Translations under genes and position numbers: made by a program
In this document: piece after piece, positions 34,493 through 44,113 of the stretch
Layout of the letters: each line of letters begins with the position of its first letter
Position numbering within the stretch: position 1 is the stretch's first letter
The notes under the pieces: generated by a model
Told to the model about the DNA's origin: nothing
The model's database searches: none
What the model saw: only the letters and a program-made list of their open reading frames with translations
Source: an uncultured Chitinophagales bacterium
GTDB taxonomy: Bacteria; Bacteroidota; Bacteroidia; Chitinophagales; JAHDHT01
NCBI GenBank assembly: GCA_938023075.1
Contig: CALHDG010000168.1
Location: forward strand, 1-50,364
Direction: 5' to 3'
Length of the DNA stretch: 50,364 nucleotides

Positions 34493-36922
34493 ATGATTAA
34501 TTTTAACCACTTCAGCTCTTTAAAACCATGGATTGCTGTTTTATTATGTTCCATATGGTTTTCAGCAGCTACGGCTCAAATTGACATTACTTGCCCGGCA
34601 GAAACCAATTTAGGAACCTATGATTGTACAACTATTGGTGATGTGCCTTTAGCACCAAGTTCGCTTGAAGATGCAGCGGCAGCGCCATACAGTCTTACAG
34701 TAAACAATCCAACGGCAAGCACTTTTGTAGATGCAATAGATTCTGATATTATCTTTTATTGCCAAGACAATGCGCGATCAATGACTCGAACCATTCGTAT
34801 TTATGAAGATACAGATTTTAGTTTTACATATACCGATGGTGAGCCTTATGCAGAATGTACCTATACTATTGGTACAGCGGCAGATACTACACCACCAACA
34901 TTCGTACCTCCATCCTTAGCAGACTTACCATGCGACGTTGATATAGATGATTTATCTGTTACAGGTAGAGTGGTAAGTATTGATGACGAAAATTGTCCGG
35001 TAAACAGTGCCAGCGAATTTGTTAATTATTCTGATGCAATCAATGAAAATATGCCTTGCCCAGGTTCTTCAGTGGTTACCCGATCATGGGTGGCTGTAGA
35101 CCCATGTGGAAATGCCTCTGAACCTCAAACACAACGTATTAATTTAATCGATGATATAGGTCCTTCATTCACTGTTCCAACAGATGTCACATTAGATTGT
35201 GGAGCTGATGCTACAGACTTAACTCTTACTGGCGATGTAACGGATGAGAGCGATAACTGTGACGGTGTAACAACTATTGCAGCTAGCCATCGGGATGTTG
35301 AGACAATTACCGAATTTGATGGTTGCGATGAATTGACCATTATAACGAGAGTGTGGGGTGCAGCAGATGGTTGCGGCAATGTAACTACGCAAAGCCAAAC
35401 AATTATTATTAGATGCGAAAATTCTAATCCGGTTGTAGGATGTATGGATCCAACAGCCTCAAATTATGATGCCAATGCAAATTGTAATGATGTTGATTTA
35501 TGCGTTTTTGTTTTCGCTGTTGGTGGTTGCACCGATCCTTGCGCGGCTAATTTTGATCCTGATGCAACTGAAGATGATGGATCTTGTGAAACCTACAGTA
35601 CAGAATGCAATACAGATTGTACTGCTGGTGATTTGCAAATATGGGATGCCACTACTTGTAGTTGTATAACAGACGGACTTGTTATTTCTGGTTGTACAGA
35701 TGCCTCAGCATGTAATTTCAATCCTGATGCTAATTGCGATGATGGTAGTTGTTCTACTATACCGGTTTGTAATACTGATCCTTGTGTGGGTAATATTGAA
35801 GAGTTAAGTGCAGATGGTTGTACCTGCCAAGTAGTACAACCTCAAATTTTAGGTTGTATGGATCCTGCAGCTTGTAACTATAATGAATTAGCCAATTGCG
35901 AAAACAACTCTTGCGTTCCTTTTCCTGTTTGTAACGATGATCCTTGTTCAGGGGACATTACTGATTTAATAGGTTCTGATCCGTGTGCATGCAGAGTTGT
36001 TGAATTACAAATTTTAGGTTGTAATGATGAAACTGCTCAAAATTATAATCCTGATGCCAATTGCGATGACGGTTCTTGTATTTATGGACCAAACTGTTCT
36101 TTTACACAAGGCTTCTGGGGTAACCCAGGAGGTAAAAAAGATGGACGTACAACCACCGAAATGATAGATGCTGCTTTAGAAAGTAATGGTGGAAGTATCA
36201 TCGTTGGTGCAGATGGACAATCTATAACCGTTAGTTCGGCTAAGTGTGTATTATCATTATTGCCAAGTACAAGTGGTCCACGTGCCTTAAAAGCAGGTGA
36301 TGAATTATATGAAGGCAATTGTTCTCAAAATAAAAAGAACAGAATTAGAAACCGTTTGGCTGCTGAGGCTTTGGTATTAAGTTTAAATACCTTAAACAGT
36401 CCGGGTTTAAATACAGTGGTACTATGCGACCCTGCAAATTGTTTAGTAGACAGAGTGCCAGATACTGTTTGTGATGCTTTAGGAGAGAGTGGCACTATTA
36501 CCGATTTGTTAGTATTAGCTAATGAGGCATTAGGTGGTGTATATGAGGTTACCAATAGAAATTTTTACAGTGATCTTGATGAAGCGATTAATGTAATTAG
36601 TGAACGCTATAATGATTGTAAAAATCCATGCAGTGCAGAGAAAAGAGCTTTTTCAAAACCATCAATTAAATACTTAGAAGTTGAACCTAATCCAGTTAAG
36701 GATAATTTAACAATTGTATTTGATACCAACATTGCGGAAGATAATATGAGAATAGAAGTATATCAACTGAATGGACAAAAAGTATACGAACAGGCAATTG
36801 AGGTTGGTGTTGGTATACAAAGAACCGTGATAGATTTGGCAACAATTCCTAATGGAATTTATATGATTTCATTAAATATTAATGGAGCCTTGTTTACGGA
36901 AAAATTTGTAAAAGAGGACTAA
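34493..36922 (+). CDS. Secreted T9SS cargo with HYR-like and cysteine-rich DDGSC repeats
   Basis: 809 residues with signal peptide (...IWFSAATAQ). Residues 30-290 contain two or three HYR/Ig-like cysteine-containing modules (DCGADATDLTLTGDVTDESD). Then five cysteine-rich units with the pattern GC(M/T/N)DxxAxNYxPxAxxDDGSC occur between about 310 and 540, separated by CNTDPC/CTCQV-type spacers. A CSFTQGFWGNPGGKKDGRTT region and a helical part follow. A type A T9SS sorting domain (VEPNPVKDNLTI, LNGQKVYEQ, IPNGIYMISL, EKFVKED) ends the protein. Expected cell-surface or released; ligands unknown. A terminator-like hairpin lies after it. Confidence 0.87.
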   Translation: MINFNHFSSLKPWIAVLLCSIWFSAATAQIDITCPAETNLGTYDCTTIGDVPLAPSSLEDAAAAPYSLTVNNPTASTFVDAIDSDIIFYCQDNARSMTRTIRIYEDTDFSFTYTDGEPYAECTYTIGTAADTTPPTFVPPSLADLPCDVDIDDLSVTGRVVSIDDENCPVNSASEFVNYSDAINENMPCPGSSVVTRSWVAVDPCGNASEPQTQRINLIDDIGPSFTVPTDVTLDCGADATDLTLTGDVTDESDNCDGVTTIAASHRDVETITEFDGCDELTIITRVWGAADGCGNVTTQSQTIIIRCENSNPVVGCMDPTASNYDANANCNDVDLCVFVFAVGGCTDPCAANFDPDATEDDGSCETYSTECNTDCTAGDLQIWDATTCSCITDGLVISGCTDASACNFNPDANCDDGSCSTIPVCNTDPCVGNIEELSADGCTCQVVQPQILGCMDPAACNYNELANCENNSCVPFPVCNDDPCSGDITDLIGSDPCACRVVELQILGCNDETAQNYNPDANCDDGSCIYGPNCSFTQGFWGNPGGKKDGRTTTEMIDAALESNGGSIIVGADGQSITVSSAKCVLSLLPSTSGPRALKAGDELYEGNCSQNKKNRIRNRLAAEALVLSLNTLNSPGLNTVVLCDPANCLVDRVPDTVCDALGESGTITDLLVLANEALGGVYEVTNRNFYSDLDEAINVISERYNDCKNPCSAEKRAFSKPSIKYLEVEPNPVKDNLTIVFDTNIAEDNMRIEVYQLNGQKVYEQAIEVGVGIQRTVIDLATIPNGIYMISLNINGALFTEKFVKED

Positions 36923-36949
36923 TTATTTCAATTTATTAGAATGTAGTAG

Positions 36950-36985
36950 AAGGGGACAAAATTTTTATTTTACCCCCTTTTTTTT
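36950..36985 (+). terminator. Probable terminator after the DDGSC-repeat protein gene
   Basis: A stem AAGGGG / CCCCTT with an 18-nt AT-rich loop whose own AAAAT/ATTTT halves can pair, followed by a run of T. It lies 28 bp after the stop codon. Confidence 0.6.
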
Positions 36986-37020
36986 ACAATTGGCTTAAAA
37001 AAAAGTATTCAATCGATTTA

Positions 37021-37193
37021 TTATACCAAGTTGACTGTAAAATGTGACACAAAAATTTTGGAATTAATTTGGTGAGCTCATGGCAAAAAACGCAGGCATA
37101 GCCGGCAGCTACAGCGAGTATTTTTAATCCCGAAACTTCGGGACCAATATTAAACCGAAATTTGTGTTATATTTTATGGTCAATTTGGTATTA
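37021..37193 (+). repeat. Family A dispersed element, copy A2
   Basis: 173 bp between TTATACCAAGTTGAC and the right end GGTCAATTTGGTATTA. Core CGCAGGCATAGCCGGCAGCT then ACAGCGAGTATTTTTAATCC, with a TAGC/GCTA hairpin and a TCCCGAA/TTCGGGA palindrome in the position where copy A3 has CGAAAATATCG. The terminal TTA is, on the minus strand, the TAA stop of the methyltransferase gene. Confidence 0.87.
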
Positions 37194-38267
37194 GTCACCA
37201 GCTAATGTTAACACCCAAAGTTCCACCACTTCTGATGAACGCCAATGGGCGTTTCGCTTTGTTTTTTTTGATGCTGCTTTCACCTTTTTTTGATAACATT
37301 TCTCTAAAACAAATTTGCCACCTGCTGCTAACTCTTTTTTTACCGGATGTTCTTTGGTTAAGTTGGTAATTTCAGCCAGATTAGAAAATATGAACAATAG
37401 CTTTCCTTCGGGCAACAACCTGTGTTGGGCAGCCTCAAAAAATGCTGGAAACAATTGTTCATTATAATAAATGGCTTCATCAATATTACCTAAATCAGTT
37501 GACATGGGTAACCACGGAGGATTAAACACAATTAACTCGGTTGGTTTCTCCCACTTCGCAAAAAGATGTCCAAAGTCTAACTCGATCTTTCGTGAAAGTT
37601 TAGTTTCTCCCATCGCTTCCTTAAGCCCAATAATGGCATTCGGGTTTATTTCGGTTCCATAAACTTTTTGAAAACCATGTTGAATCATTTGTAAAGAGAG
37701 CACCCCACAACCAAAGCCAATATCCATAGCCGATTTTTTTGGACCAGTATAGCGTTTTAACCAATTGTCAAAAAGTATCAGATGATCAAAACGGGTCGGA
37801 AAATAAGTATCGTAATAAGGATGGATTTTGTTGCGTAATACGGGAATCGAAATCCCTTTTTTATACCATTGCCATGCACTATTTAAACCTTGTATTTGCG
37901 AGAAGGTTAAATAGAAATTATCTTCATCAGGATATAATTTTTTTAACCAACCAATAGAAGGAGATTTTTTGGCAACCAATTGGTGATTAACAACCTGCAT
38001 CACTATAAAATTTGACCGCTTCCGGTATGCCGCTCTAAAAGCACGCTGCTCTTGAAAAGAAGTTTTTGGCAATTGCTTACTTAAATGCTGCTTTAACTCT
38101 TTAAGAAGTGATAAACCCTGATGATAAAATTCAGTAATCAATATTGGTTTACTGGCTTCTAACCTTTTCATATTAAGTTCAACATCTGTTTCGTATGCAA
38201 AAAAGCTTACTTTTTCATTAGGTATAAAAGGATTGGGCTTGTTTACTTTTAATGTTGTTGTCATCAA
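37191..38267 (-). CDS. Class I SAM-dependent methyltransferase (RsmC/HemK-like NPPW type)
   Basis: 358 residues. The C-terminal half is a Rossmann methyltransferase with motif I DIGFGCGVLSL (182-192), EINPNAI (206-212) and the catalytic motif NPPW (249-252), typical of enzymes that methylate exocyclic amino groups (RNA/DNA base or glutamine amide). The N-terminal half (30-180) contains a region I do not recognise. Substrate unknown. The stop codon is contributed by repeat copy A2. It is divergent from dnaB. Confidence 0.8.
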   Translation of the reverse strand: MMTTTLKVNKPNPFIPNEKVSFFAYETDVELNMKRLEASKPILITEFYHQGLSLLKELKQHLSKQLPKTSFQEQRAFRAAYRKRSNFIVMQVVNHQLVAKKSPSIGWLKKLYPDEDNFYLTFSQIQGLNSAWQWYKKGISIPVLRNKIHPYYDTYFPTRFDHLILFDNWLKRYTGPKKSAMDIGFGCGVLSLQMIQHGFQKVYGTEINPNAIIGLKEAMGETKLSRKIELDFGHLFAKWEKPTELIVFNPPWLPMSTDLGNIDEAIYYNEQLFPAFFEAAQHRLLPEGKLLFIFSNLAEITNLTKEHPVKKELAAGGKFVLEKCYQKKVKAASKKTKRNAHWRSSEVVELWVLTLAGD

Positions 38268-38292
38268 TTATTTTTTGATTTGCTCTAAGATA

Positions 38293-38454
38293 AGGAATAC
38301 GGAGAAAATAAATTTATCAATATTAAATAAATTATTTTTTTTCTTGGCGAGGCGAAAAACGCAGACTTAGTGGGGAACCAAGCCGAGGCTTTTCAACAAA
38401 GACAAGGAGAAAAAGAATCAATTCAGATGGTAAATTTATTTTTGTAGCATTCCT
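38293..38454 (+). repeat. Family B dispersed element, copy B3 (diverged)
   Basis: 162 bp, ends AGGAAT...AAATAAATTTATCA and TGGTAAATTTATTT...ATTCCT. The core hairpin is altered (CTTAG-TGGGG-AACCAAG), so this is the most decayed copy, though the ends still match. It lies between the methyltransferase start and dnaB, upstream of both. Confidence 0.75.
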
Positions 38455-38898
38455 AAGGAATCTATCTGTCCATTTTCGTTAATTACACAATTTATAAAAT
38501 TAGGCAGGTGTATGTTATACAATAAACTTAAAATTCAATTTAATATAATGTATTTTCTAAGATGAAATATCTTTTACATAACAAAATGTTTACTTATAAA
38601 TATTTCTCCACATCAGCTTCTCGATTTATCAACTATCAATACACAATAAAAATACGCATGTGGAAAGATTGTTCTTTTAAATTTGAAATCTTACGCTGAC
38701 AAAGCATCTTAAAAAAATAATTTAAGTAGAAACTTGTGTATATGTTTCGTTCTATTCATTAAACAAAAACTATAAATTGAATGTACCTTTGATGCATCGA
38801 AAGTGTAAAATGGATTTGTTGACTTTTAGTATTTTCGAGTAAAATTAACTTTTGCCTAAACCATTTGTTTAACCATTTAATTAGGGAGTAAAATATTT
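38455..38898. other. Intergenic region upstream of dnaB
   Basis: About 440 AT-rich bp with no gene. It carries a candidate promoter for dnaB near 38784; otherwise nothing distinct. Confidence 0.5.
38784..38791 (+). promoter_or_regulatory. Putative -7 box of dnaB
   Basis: TACCTTTG is a perfect TAnnTTTG, 108 bp before the start codon. A second, imperfect TAACTTTTG occurs near 38847. No clear -33 TTTG. Confidence 0.4.
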
Positions 38899-40455
38899 AT
38901 GCCAGATTCCGCCAGCGGTGTTACACAATCTTATAGAAATAAAAATAGAAAAAAATCAGATGCTGAACTTTCCAATTATTTATTTGGTAAAATACCTCCA
39001 CAGGCTCGTGACTTAGAAGATGCCGTATTAGGAGCAATGATGTTGCAAAAGGCAGCCGTATCAGAGGTTATAGATATTTTAAAACCAGATCACTTTTATC
39101 ATGAAGGCAATAAAAAGATTTTTGCAGCCATCATTGGGTTGTTTGATAAATCAGAACCCATTGATATTTTAACCGTAACCCAAGAGTTACGAAAAATGGG
39201 GGTGTTAGATGAAATTGGTGGTGCCTATTATGTTAGTGAGTTAACCAATAGAGTAGCCTCAGCAGCCAATATTGAGTACCACGCGCGTATTGTTGCCCAA
39301 AAATACGTACAGCGTGAATTAATTAATATATCTACAAATATTATTAATGAAGCTTATGAAGATACCACCGATGTTTTTGAATTACTACAAAAAGCAGAAC
39401 AAGAAATATTTACAATTACTGATCAAAACTTACGACGCGGCTACGAAGGAGCAGATAAGCTGATTATGAAAGCCATTGACGAAATTGAACAACTCAAAAA
39501 TAGAGAAAGCGATTTAACCGGTGTTCCTTCTGGCTTGTACGATTTAGATCAACAAACAGCCGGTTGGCAAAAGTCAGATTTAGTGATTATCGCTGCTCGC
39601 CCGGGTATGGGTAAAACCTCTTTTGTACTTTCAATGGCACGTAATGCGGCGGTTCAATTTAAAAGAAAAGTAGCCTTGTTTTCATTAGAGATGTCTGCCG
39701 TGCAACTTACCAAACGTCTAATTTCTTCGGAAACCGAAATATCTCTAAACAAATTAAGAAATGGTAATTTAGAAGAGCACGAATGGGTGAAATTAGTAGA
39801 AAAAACCAAAGAGCTCGGTGATGCTGAATTGATTATCGATGACACACCGGCTATTAATATTTTTGAATTGCGCGCTAAGTGTCGCCGGCTAAAACAACAA
39901 CACGACATTAATATGGTTATTATCGATTATCTGCAATTGATGAGCGGTATGGGTGATGGTAGAAGTTTCAGCCGGGAGCAAGAAATAAGTAATATATCGC
40001 GCTCGCTAAAAACTATTGCTAAAGAGTTAGATATACCGGTAATCGCTTTATCTCAGTTAAGTAGAGCGGTAGAAACCCGCGGTGGTAATAAGCGACCAAT
40101 GTTGAGTGACCTTCGCGAAAGTGGAGCGATTGAGCAGGATGCGGATCTGGTTTTATTTCTGTATCGCCCAGAATATTATGGCATGGATGAGTTAGATGAT
40201 GGCACACCTTCTAAAGGTTTGGCAGAAGTAATTATTGCCAAGCATCGTAACGGACCAACCTGTTCGGTAATTACCCGTTTTATTGGTCAATATGCAAAGT
40301 TTGTTGATTTGCAAGAAAGTGATCCACTATTTGAAGGGCTAACCCCAATGAGCCAAGCGATTAATGAAGGTGAAGTGAAAACCATTACACGTAAATCGAG
40401 TATGAATAATGGAGGGGAAACGGAAAGTAGCGGTGATGGAGATGTGCCATTTTAA
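38899..40455 (+). CDS. dnaB: Replicative DNA helicase
   Basis: 518 residues. N-terminal DnaB domain (KIPPQARDLEDAVLGAMMLQ, 31-50) with the primase-interacting region, then a RecA-like helicase core: Walker A ARPGMGKTS (233-241), Walker B IIDYLQLMSG (about 338), SQLSRAVE, and DLRESGAIEQDADLV. It unwinds DNA at the replication fork as a hexamer. Length is as usual. An N-terminal 25-residue and a C-terminal 35-residue tail are low complexity. No intein. Confidence 0.97.
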   Translation: MPDSASGVTQSYRNKNRKKSDAELSNYLFGKIPPQARDLEDAVLGAMMLQKAAVSEVIDILKPDHFYHEGNKKIFAAIIGLFDKSEPIDILTVTQELRKMGVLDEIGGAYYVSELTNRVASAANIEYHARIVAQKYVQRELINISTNIINEAYEDTTDVFELLQKAEQEIFTITDQNLRRGYEGADKLIMKAIDEIEQLKNRESDLTGVPSGLYDLDQQTAGWQKSDLVIIAARPGMGKTSFVLSMARNAAVQFKRKVALFSLEMSAVQLTKRLISSETEISLNKLRNGNLEEHEWVKLVEKTKELGDAELIIDDTPAINIFELRAKCRRLKQQHDINMVIIDYLQLMSGMGDGRSFSREQEISNISRSLKTIAKELDIPVIALSQLSRAVETRGGNKRPMLSDLRESGAIEQDADLVLFLYRPEYYGMDELDDGTPSKGLAEVIIAKHRNGPTCSVITRFIGQYAKFVDLQESDPLFEGLTPMSQAINEGEVKTITRKSSMNNGGETESSGDGDVPF

Positions 40456-40558
40456 ATTATTAAATGAACGGGTTTCTTATAAGAATACAGTTTATTGGCA
40501 AAGTATGCATATTATATGTAATGCTTAGTATCTTGCTAAATGCTAAAAATTTGATACA

Positions 40559-41377
40559 ATGAAAGTAAAAAATCCATTAGGCATAGAAAAAATGATTAAC
40601 TATCCGGCTTTTGATAGTGTAGAAGCCAAACGACTTTACTTGAGAAAAATGTTAGCCGGATCGTATCGAATTTTTGGGAAGTTTGGTTTTTCAGAAGGTG
40701 TTGCCGGGCATATTACTTGTCGCGATCCGCAGTATCCGCATTGCTTTTGGGTGAACCCTTTTGGAGTTTCTTTCCGGCAAATGAAGATGTCGGACTTGAT
40801 TTTAGTAAATGAAGAAGGACAGATTATTGCAGGGAAACACAAAAATTTAAACGGTGCGGCTTTCGCCATTCACGCCGCCATACACAAAGCACGACCGGAT
40901 GTAGTTGCCGCCGCCCATGCACATAGTTTGTATGGCAAAACATTTTCCAGCTTCGGGAAATTATTAGATCCCATTACACAAGATTCGTGTATTTTTTACG
41001 AAGACCACGGCTTGTTTGACGACTACAGCGGCGTAGTTTTAGACTTGAGTGAAGGAGAAAGAATAGGGAAAGCCTTGGGCAATAACAAAGCAGTTATCTT
41101 ACAAAATCATGGTTTATTAACTGTTGGGCATAGTATAGAAGAATGCATCTTTTGGTTTGTAACCATGGAGCGGAGTTGTCAATCTCAAATACTTGCGGAT
41201 TCTACTGGAAACAAAATCGTTCCAATAAAACATGAAACTGCCCTTAACACCCGCAACAATGAAGTGGGCTTCCCTTTGGCGGGCTATTTTAGTTTTCAAC
41301 CGATGTGGCAAGACATTGTGAAAGAGCAACCTGATTTTATGGATATAGCTGAACCGGAAGAAGCTTTGGTGATTTGA
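40559..41377 (+). CDS. Class II aldolase/adducin family protein
   Basis: 272 residues. Signatures: GFSEGVAGHIT (43-53), NPFGVSFRQM, AAHAHSLYGKTFS with zinc-ligand-type H120 and H122, and QNHGLLTVG with H184. The family includes zinc-dependent sugar-phosphate aldolases and epimerases as well as proteins of no known activity; the substrate is uncertain. The TGA stop lies within the first bases of family D repeat D1. Confidence 0.9.
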   Translation: MKVKNPLGIEKMINYPAFDSVEAKRLYLRKMLAGSYRIFGKFGFSEGVAGHITCRDPQYPHCFWVNPFGVSFRQMKMSDLILVNEEGQIIAGKHKNLNGAAFAIHAAIHKARPDVVAAAHAHSLYGKTFSSFGKLLDPITQDSCIFYEDHGLFDDYSGVVLDLSEGERIGKALGNNKAVILQNHGLLTVGHSIEECIFWFVTMERSCQSQILADSTGNKIVPIKHETALNTRNNEVGFPLAGYFSFQPMWQDIVKEQPDFMDIAEPEEALVI

Positions 41378-41503
41378 ATTAGAACTTTTTAAACCCCCTA
41401 AAACAAAACTCCAGCGGAGTTAAATTTTGGTAGCAAAAACGTAACAATAAGATTAAGCTCCAGCGGAGCGACACTTTGACTGCTACCGAAATGGTGTCGC
41501 ATT
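41373..41503 (+). repeat. Family D element, copy D1
   Basis: About 130 bp starting TTTGAATTAGAA, with the small palindromic words CTCCAGCGGAG (twice) and the segments GGAGTTAAATTTT and AGATTAAGCTCCAGCGGAGC. The TGA of its first bases is the stop of the class II aldolase gene. A second copy follows after a short family B fragment. CTCCAGCGGAGC words are, from memory, frequent between genes in Bacteroidota. Confidence 0.75.
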
Positions 41504-41555
41504 GTGACAAATTTTTTTTTGATAGACGAGTTGAAAAACTCAGACTTAGTGACAA
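41504..41555 (+). repeat. Truncated family B fragment flanked by GTGACAA direct repeats
   Basis: The fragment ATTTTTTTTTGATAGACGAG followed by TTGAAAAACTCAGACTTAG matches the left-centre of family B. It is bounded by GTGACAA at 41504-41510 and again at 41549-41555, and lies between the two family D copies. Confidence 0.6.
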
Positions 41556-41690
41556 TTTGAATTAGAAATTTTTAACCCATTAAAACAAACTCCAGCGGAG
41601 TTAAATTTTTGTAGCAGAAACATAACAATAAGATTAAGCTCCAGAGGAGCGACACTTTGACTGCTGCTGGAATGTTGTCACTGCGCCGCC
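41556..41690 (+). repeat. Family D element, copy D2
   Basis: About 135 bp, starting TTTGAATTAGAA and closely matching D1 over its length (AACTCCAGCGGAGTTAAATT, CATAACAATAAGATTAAGCT, then CCAGAGGAGCGACACTTTGA). The direct D1-D2 order suggests a tandem duplication. Confidence 0.75.
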
Positions 41691-41846
41691 GTTTTCTGCG
41701 TTCAGTTAACTTTTACTATGTAAACCGGCAGTACAAAGATAATCTCAGAGGGATGACAGTGGTTGCATTGAATAAATAAAAATACATTTTAATTCATATG
41801 AAAATATGCCGGCTTATTAACCGGGAGGCGATATATTTGGAATGGA

Positions 41847-41997
41847 TTTAAAGCGTGATGACGTTGGAAGTTTAGCCCCGATAGCAGTGGTTATGCCATT
41901 TGCAGCGTAGATTTGAAGCGATTGCAAAATGGCATTTGAACGGATAGCGGGGAGTTCGTTTCTACATGGTTTCAACGTTTCGCTTCTAAAAAATATA
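41847..41997 (+). repeat. Family C dispersed element, copy C2
   Basis: Core TTAGCCCCGATAGCAGTGGT followed by an internal stem ATGCCATTT (41893-41901) paired with AAATGGCAT (41927-41935), then GAACGGATAGCGGGGAG, and ends in CAACGTTTCGCTTC. Its ends show an imperfect inverted repeat (AAGCG..ACGTTG / CAACG..CGCTT). Copy C3 is its inverted partner on the other side of the epimerase genes. Confidence 0.8.
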
Positions 41998-42121
41998 GCG
42001 TTCGAGGTAATAGTTAGTTCTTAAAATACTTGTCTTTATCATTCATCTAAACAAAATTAAAGGCTAATCAGTTGTTTGAAACCATAACTCTGCTTAATAT
42101 TGCAAAAGATTGTTGAATTGA

Positions 42122-43084
42122 ATGAAACAAACGAAAATTTTAATTACCGGCGGAGCGGGTTTTATTGCCAGTTCGCTGGCAGACCGGCTAACAGATGACG
42201 AGCAAAATTATGTTGTAATTGTAGATAATCTACTAACCGGTAGCAAAGATAAATTGCCTTCAGCAAAAAAGAAAAATTGGAAATTTATTAATTGTGATGT
42301 GAATGAGTTTAGACCCATCGCCTCCATTATGCAATCGTTTCAATTTGATTATGTGTTTCATTATGCTGCGGTGGTTGGGGTAAAACGTACATTAGATAGC
42401 CCGGTAATGGTATTAGATGATATTCAGGGCATCAAAAATATATTGGAACTCTGCAAAAATACCGGAGTGAAACGTATTATTTATGCTTCTTCTTCAGAGG
42501 TGTACGGCGAGTCGGTTACCTTTCCTCAAAACGAAGAGACTACGCCGCTCAATTCAAGGCTACCTTACGCGGTGGTTAAAAATGTAGGCGAGGCATATTG
42601 TAAATCATACAAACAAGAGTATGGCATAGATTATACCATTTTTCGTTTTTTTAATACTTACGGACCCAAGCAAAGCACCGATTTTGTAGTGTCTAAATTT
42701 TTACGAGCTGCCTTAAGTGACCAACCCATTACCATTTATGGGGATGGCTTGCAATCCAGAACTTTTTGTTATATCGACGATCATTTGGATGCTACAATAA
42801 CAGCTTATAAAAATGAAATATACAAAAACGAAGTAATCAATATTGGCAGCGATGTGGAAATTAGTATTAAAGAATTAGCAGAAACCATTATTGAGTTAAC
42901 GGATTCATCTTCGGAGCTTACTTATGTAGATCCTTTAGATGAAGGGGATATGAAAAGAAGAAAACCTGATGCTTCTAAAATGAAAGAATTGCTTGAAAAA
43001 GAGTTGGTACCTTTAAAAGAAGGACTTCAAAACATTCTTCAATCTAATTATATTAAAGCAAAATTAAACGGACAATATGTCTAA
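42122..43084 (+). CDS. NAD-dependent sugar-nucleotide epimerase/dehydratase
   Basis: 320 residues, extended short-chain dehydrogenase fold. NAD site GGAGFIASSL (10-19; the usual third Gly is Ala16), YAAVVGVKRT, catalytic SSSEVYG (123-129), Y149-xxx-K153 in LPYAVVKNVGEAY, and FNTYGP. The general pattern fits UDP-glucuronate decarboxylases and GDP/dTDP-sugar epimerases; the exact substrate is not certain. It overlaps galE by 8 bp and so is translated with it. Confidence 0.88.
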   Translation: MKQTKILITGGAGFIASSLADRLTDDEQNYVVIVDNLLTGSKDKLPSAKKKNWKFINCDVNEFRPIASIMQSFQFDYVFHYAAVVGVKRTLDSPVMVLDDIQGIKNILELCKNTGVKRIIYASSSEVYGESVTFPQNEETTPLNSRLPYAVVKNVGEAYCKSYKQEYGIDYTIFRFFNTYGPKQSTDFVVSKFLRAALSDQPITIYGDGLQSRTFCYIDDHLDATITAYKNEIYKNEVINIGSDVEISIKELAETIIELTDSSSELTYVDPLDEGDMKRRKPDASKMKELLEKELVPLKEGLQNILQSNYIKAKLNGQYV

Positions 43085-44105
43085 AGTATTAGTTACCGGT
43101 GGTTGCGGTTATATTGGTTCGCACACCATAGTTGATTTAATCAACAATGGTTTCGAAGTCATTTCTATTGATAATTTTTCACGATCGAACCCTCTAATTT
43201 TAGATGGGATAAAAGCCATAACCGGCAAAGTAGTTAGCAATTATAATATTGATTTATGTGATTTAGAAGCCACTAAAAAGGTTTTTGAAGATCATACCGA
43301 TATCGAAGGAATTATTCATTTTGCCGCCTATAAAATGGTAGGCGAATCGGTAGAAAAGCCTTTATTGTATTATCATAATAACTTGGTATCGCTTACTAAT
43401 TTGTTGCAACTCATTGAAGAATTTAGGGTTCAAAACCTGGTTTTTTCTTCTTCGTGTTCGGTGTATGGCAATGCTACAGAGTTGCCCGTAACCGAAAATA
43501 CCCTTACCCAAAAAGCAGAATCGCCTTATGCGCATACTAAACAAATGGGCGAGGCAATTATTGAAAATTTTGCCAAATGTTATCCCCTAAAATATATGTT
43601 ACTTCGATATTTTAATCCGGCTGGTGCACACGAAAGTGCTCAGATAGGGGAGTTGCCTATTGACAGACCTCAAAATTTGGTGCCCTACATTACCAAAACG
43701 GCAACCGGCGAGTTAGAACAGCTTAGTATTTTCGGCAACGACTATCCTACCAAAGATGGTACTTGCATTAGAGATTACATACATGTGATGGATATTGGTG
43801 GCGCGCATACGGCTGCTTTAAAAAGAATGCAACAAGACCCCGATGGAGATTGGGCAAATATTTATAACCTGGGTGCTGGTGTGGGGCGTTCTGTTTTAGA
43901 AGCCGTGCAAACCTTTGAACAAGTTAACAACCTACAACTCAACTGGACCTATGCTGACCGGAGACCGGGCGATGTAATTGCAGTTTATGCTGATAACCAG
44001 AAAGCCGTAAACGATTTGAACTGGCAACTCAACTATTCTTTTGAAGACATTATGAAAAGTGCCTACCAATGGGAGTTGACTTTGGCTGATAAGGTTTTGG
44101 TTTGA
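43077..44105 (+). CDS. galE: UDP-glucose 4-epimerase
   Basis: 342 residues. NAD site TGGCGYIGSHT (7-17), SSSCSVYG (124-131), Y151-xxx-K155 in SPYAHTKQMGE, LRYFNPAGAH, and the C-terminal signature DYIHVMDI and RRPGDVIAVYAD. It interconverts UDP-glucose and UDP-galactose for surface polysaccharide and galactose use. The length is typical of GalE. It is in a two-gene operon with the upstream epimerase, and the pair is flanked by dense repeats. Confidence 0.94.
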   Translation: MSKVLVTGGCGYIGSHTIVDLINNGFEVISIDNFSRSNPLILDGIKAITGKVVSNYNIDLCDLEATKKVFEDHTDIEGIIHFAAYKMVGESVEKPLLYYHNNLVSLTNLLQLIEEFRVQNLVFSSSCSVYGNATELPVTENTLTQKAESPYAHTKQMGEAIIENFAKCYPLKYMLLRYFNPAGAHESAQIGELPIDRPQNLVPYITKTATGELEQLSIFGNDYPTKDGTCIRDYIHVMDIGGAHTAALKRMQQDPDGDWANIYNLGAGVGRSVLEAVQTFEQVNNLQLNWTYADRRPGDVIAVYADNQKAVNDLNWQLNYSFEDIMKSAYQWELTLADKVLV

Positions 44106-44113
44106 TAAGAATT

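Noticed and set aside
41373-42000. CRISPR-like array from the repeated CTCCAGCGGAG words.
   Set aside because: Only two large tandem units and no regular short repeat/spacer order; it is a family D duplication with a B fragment.
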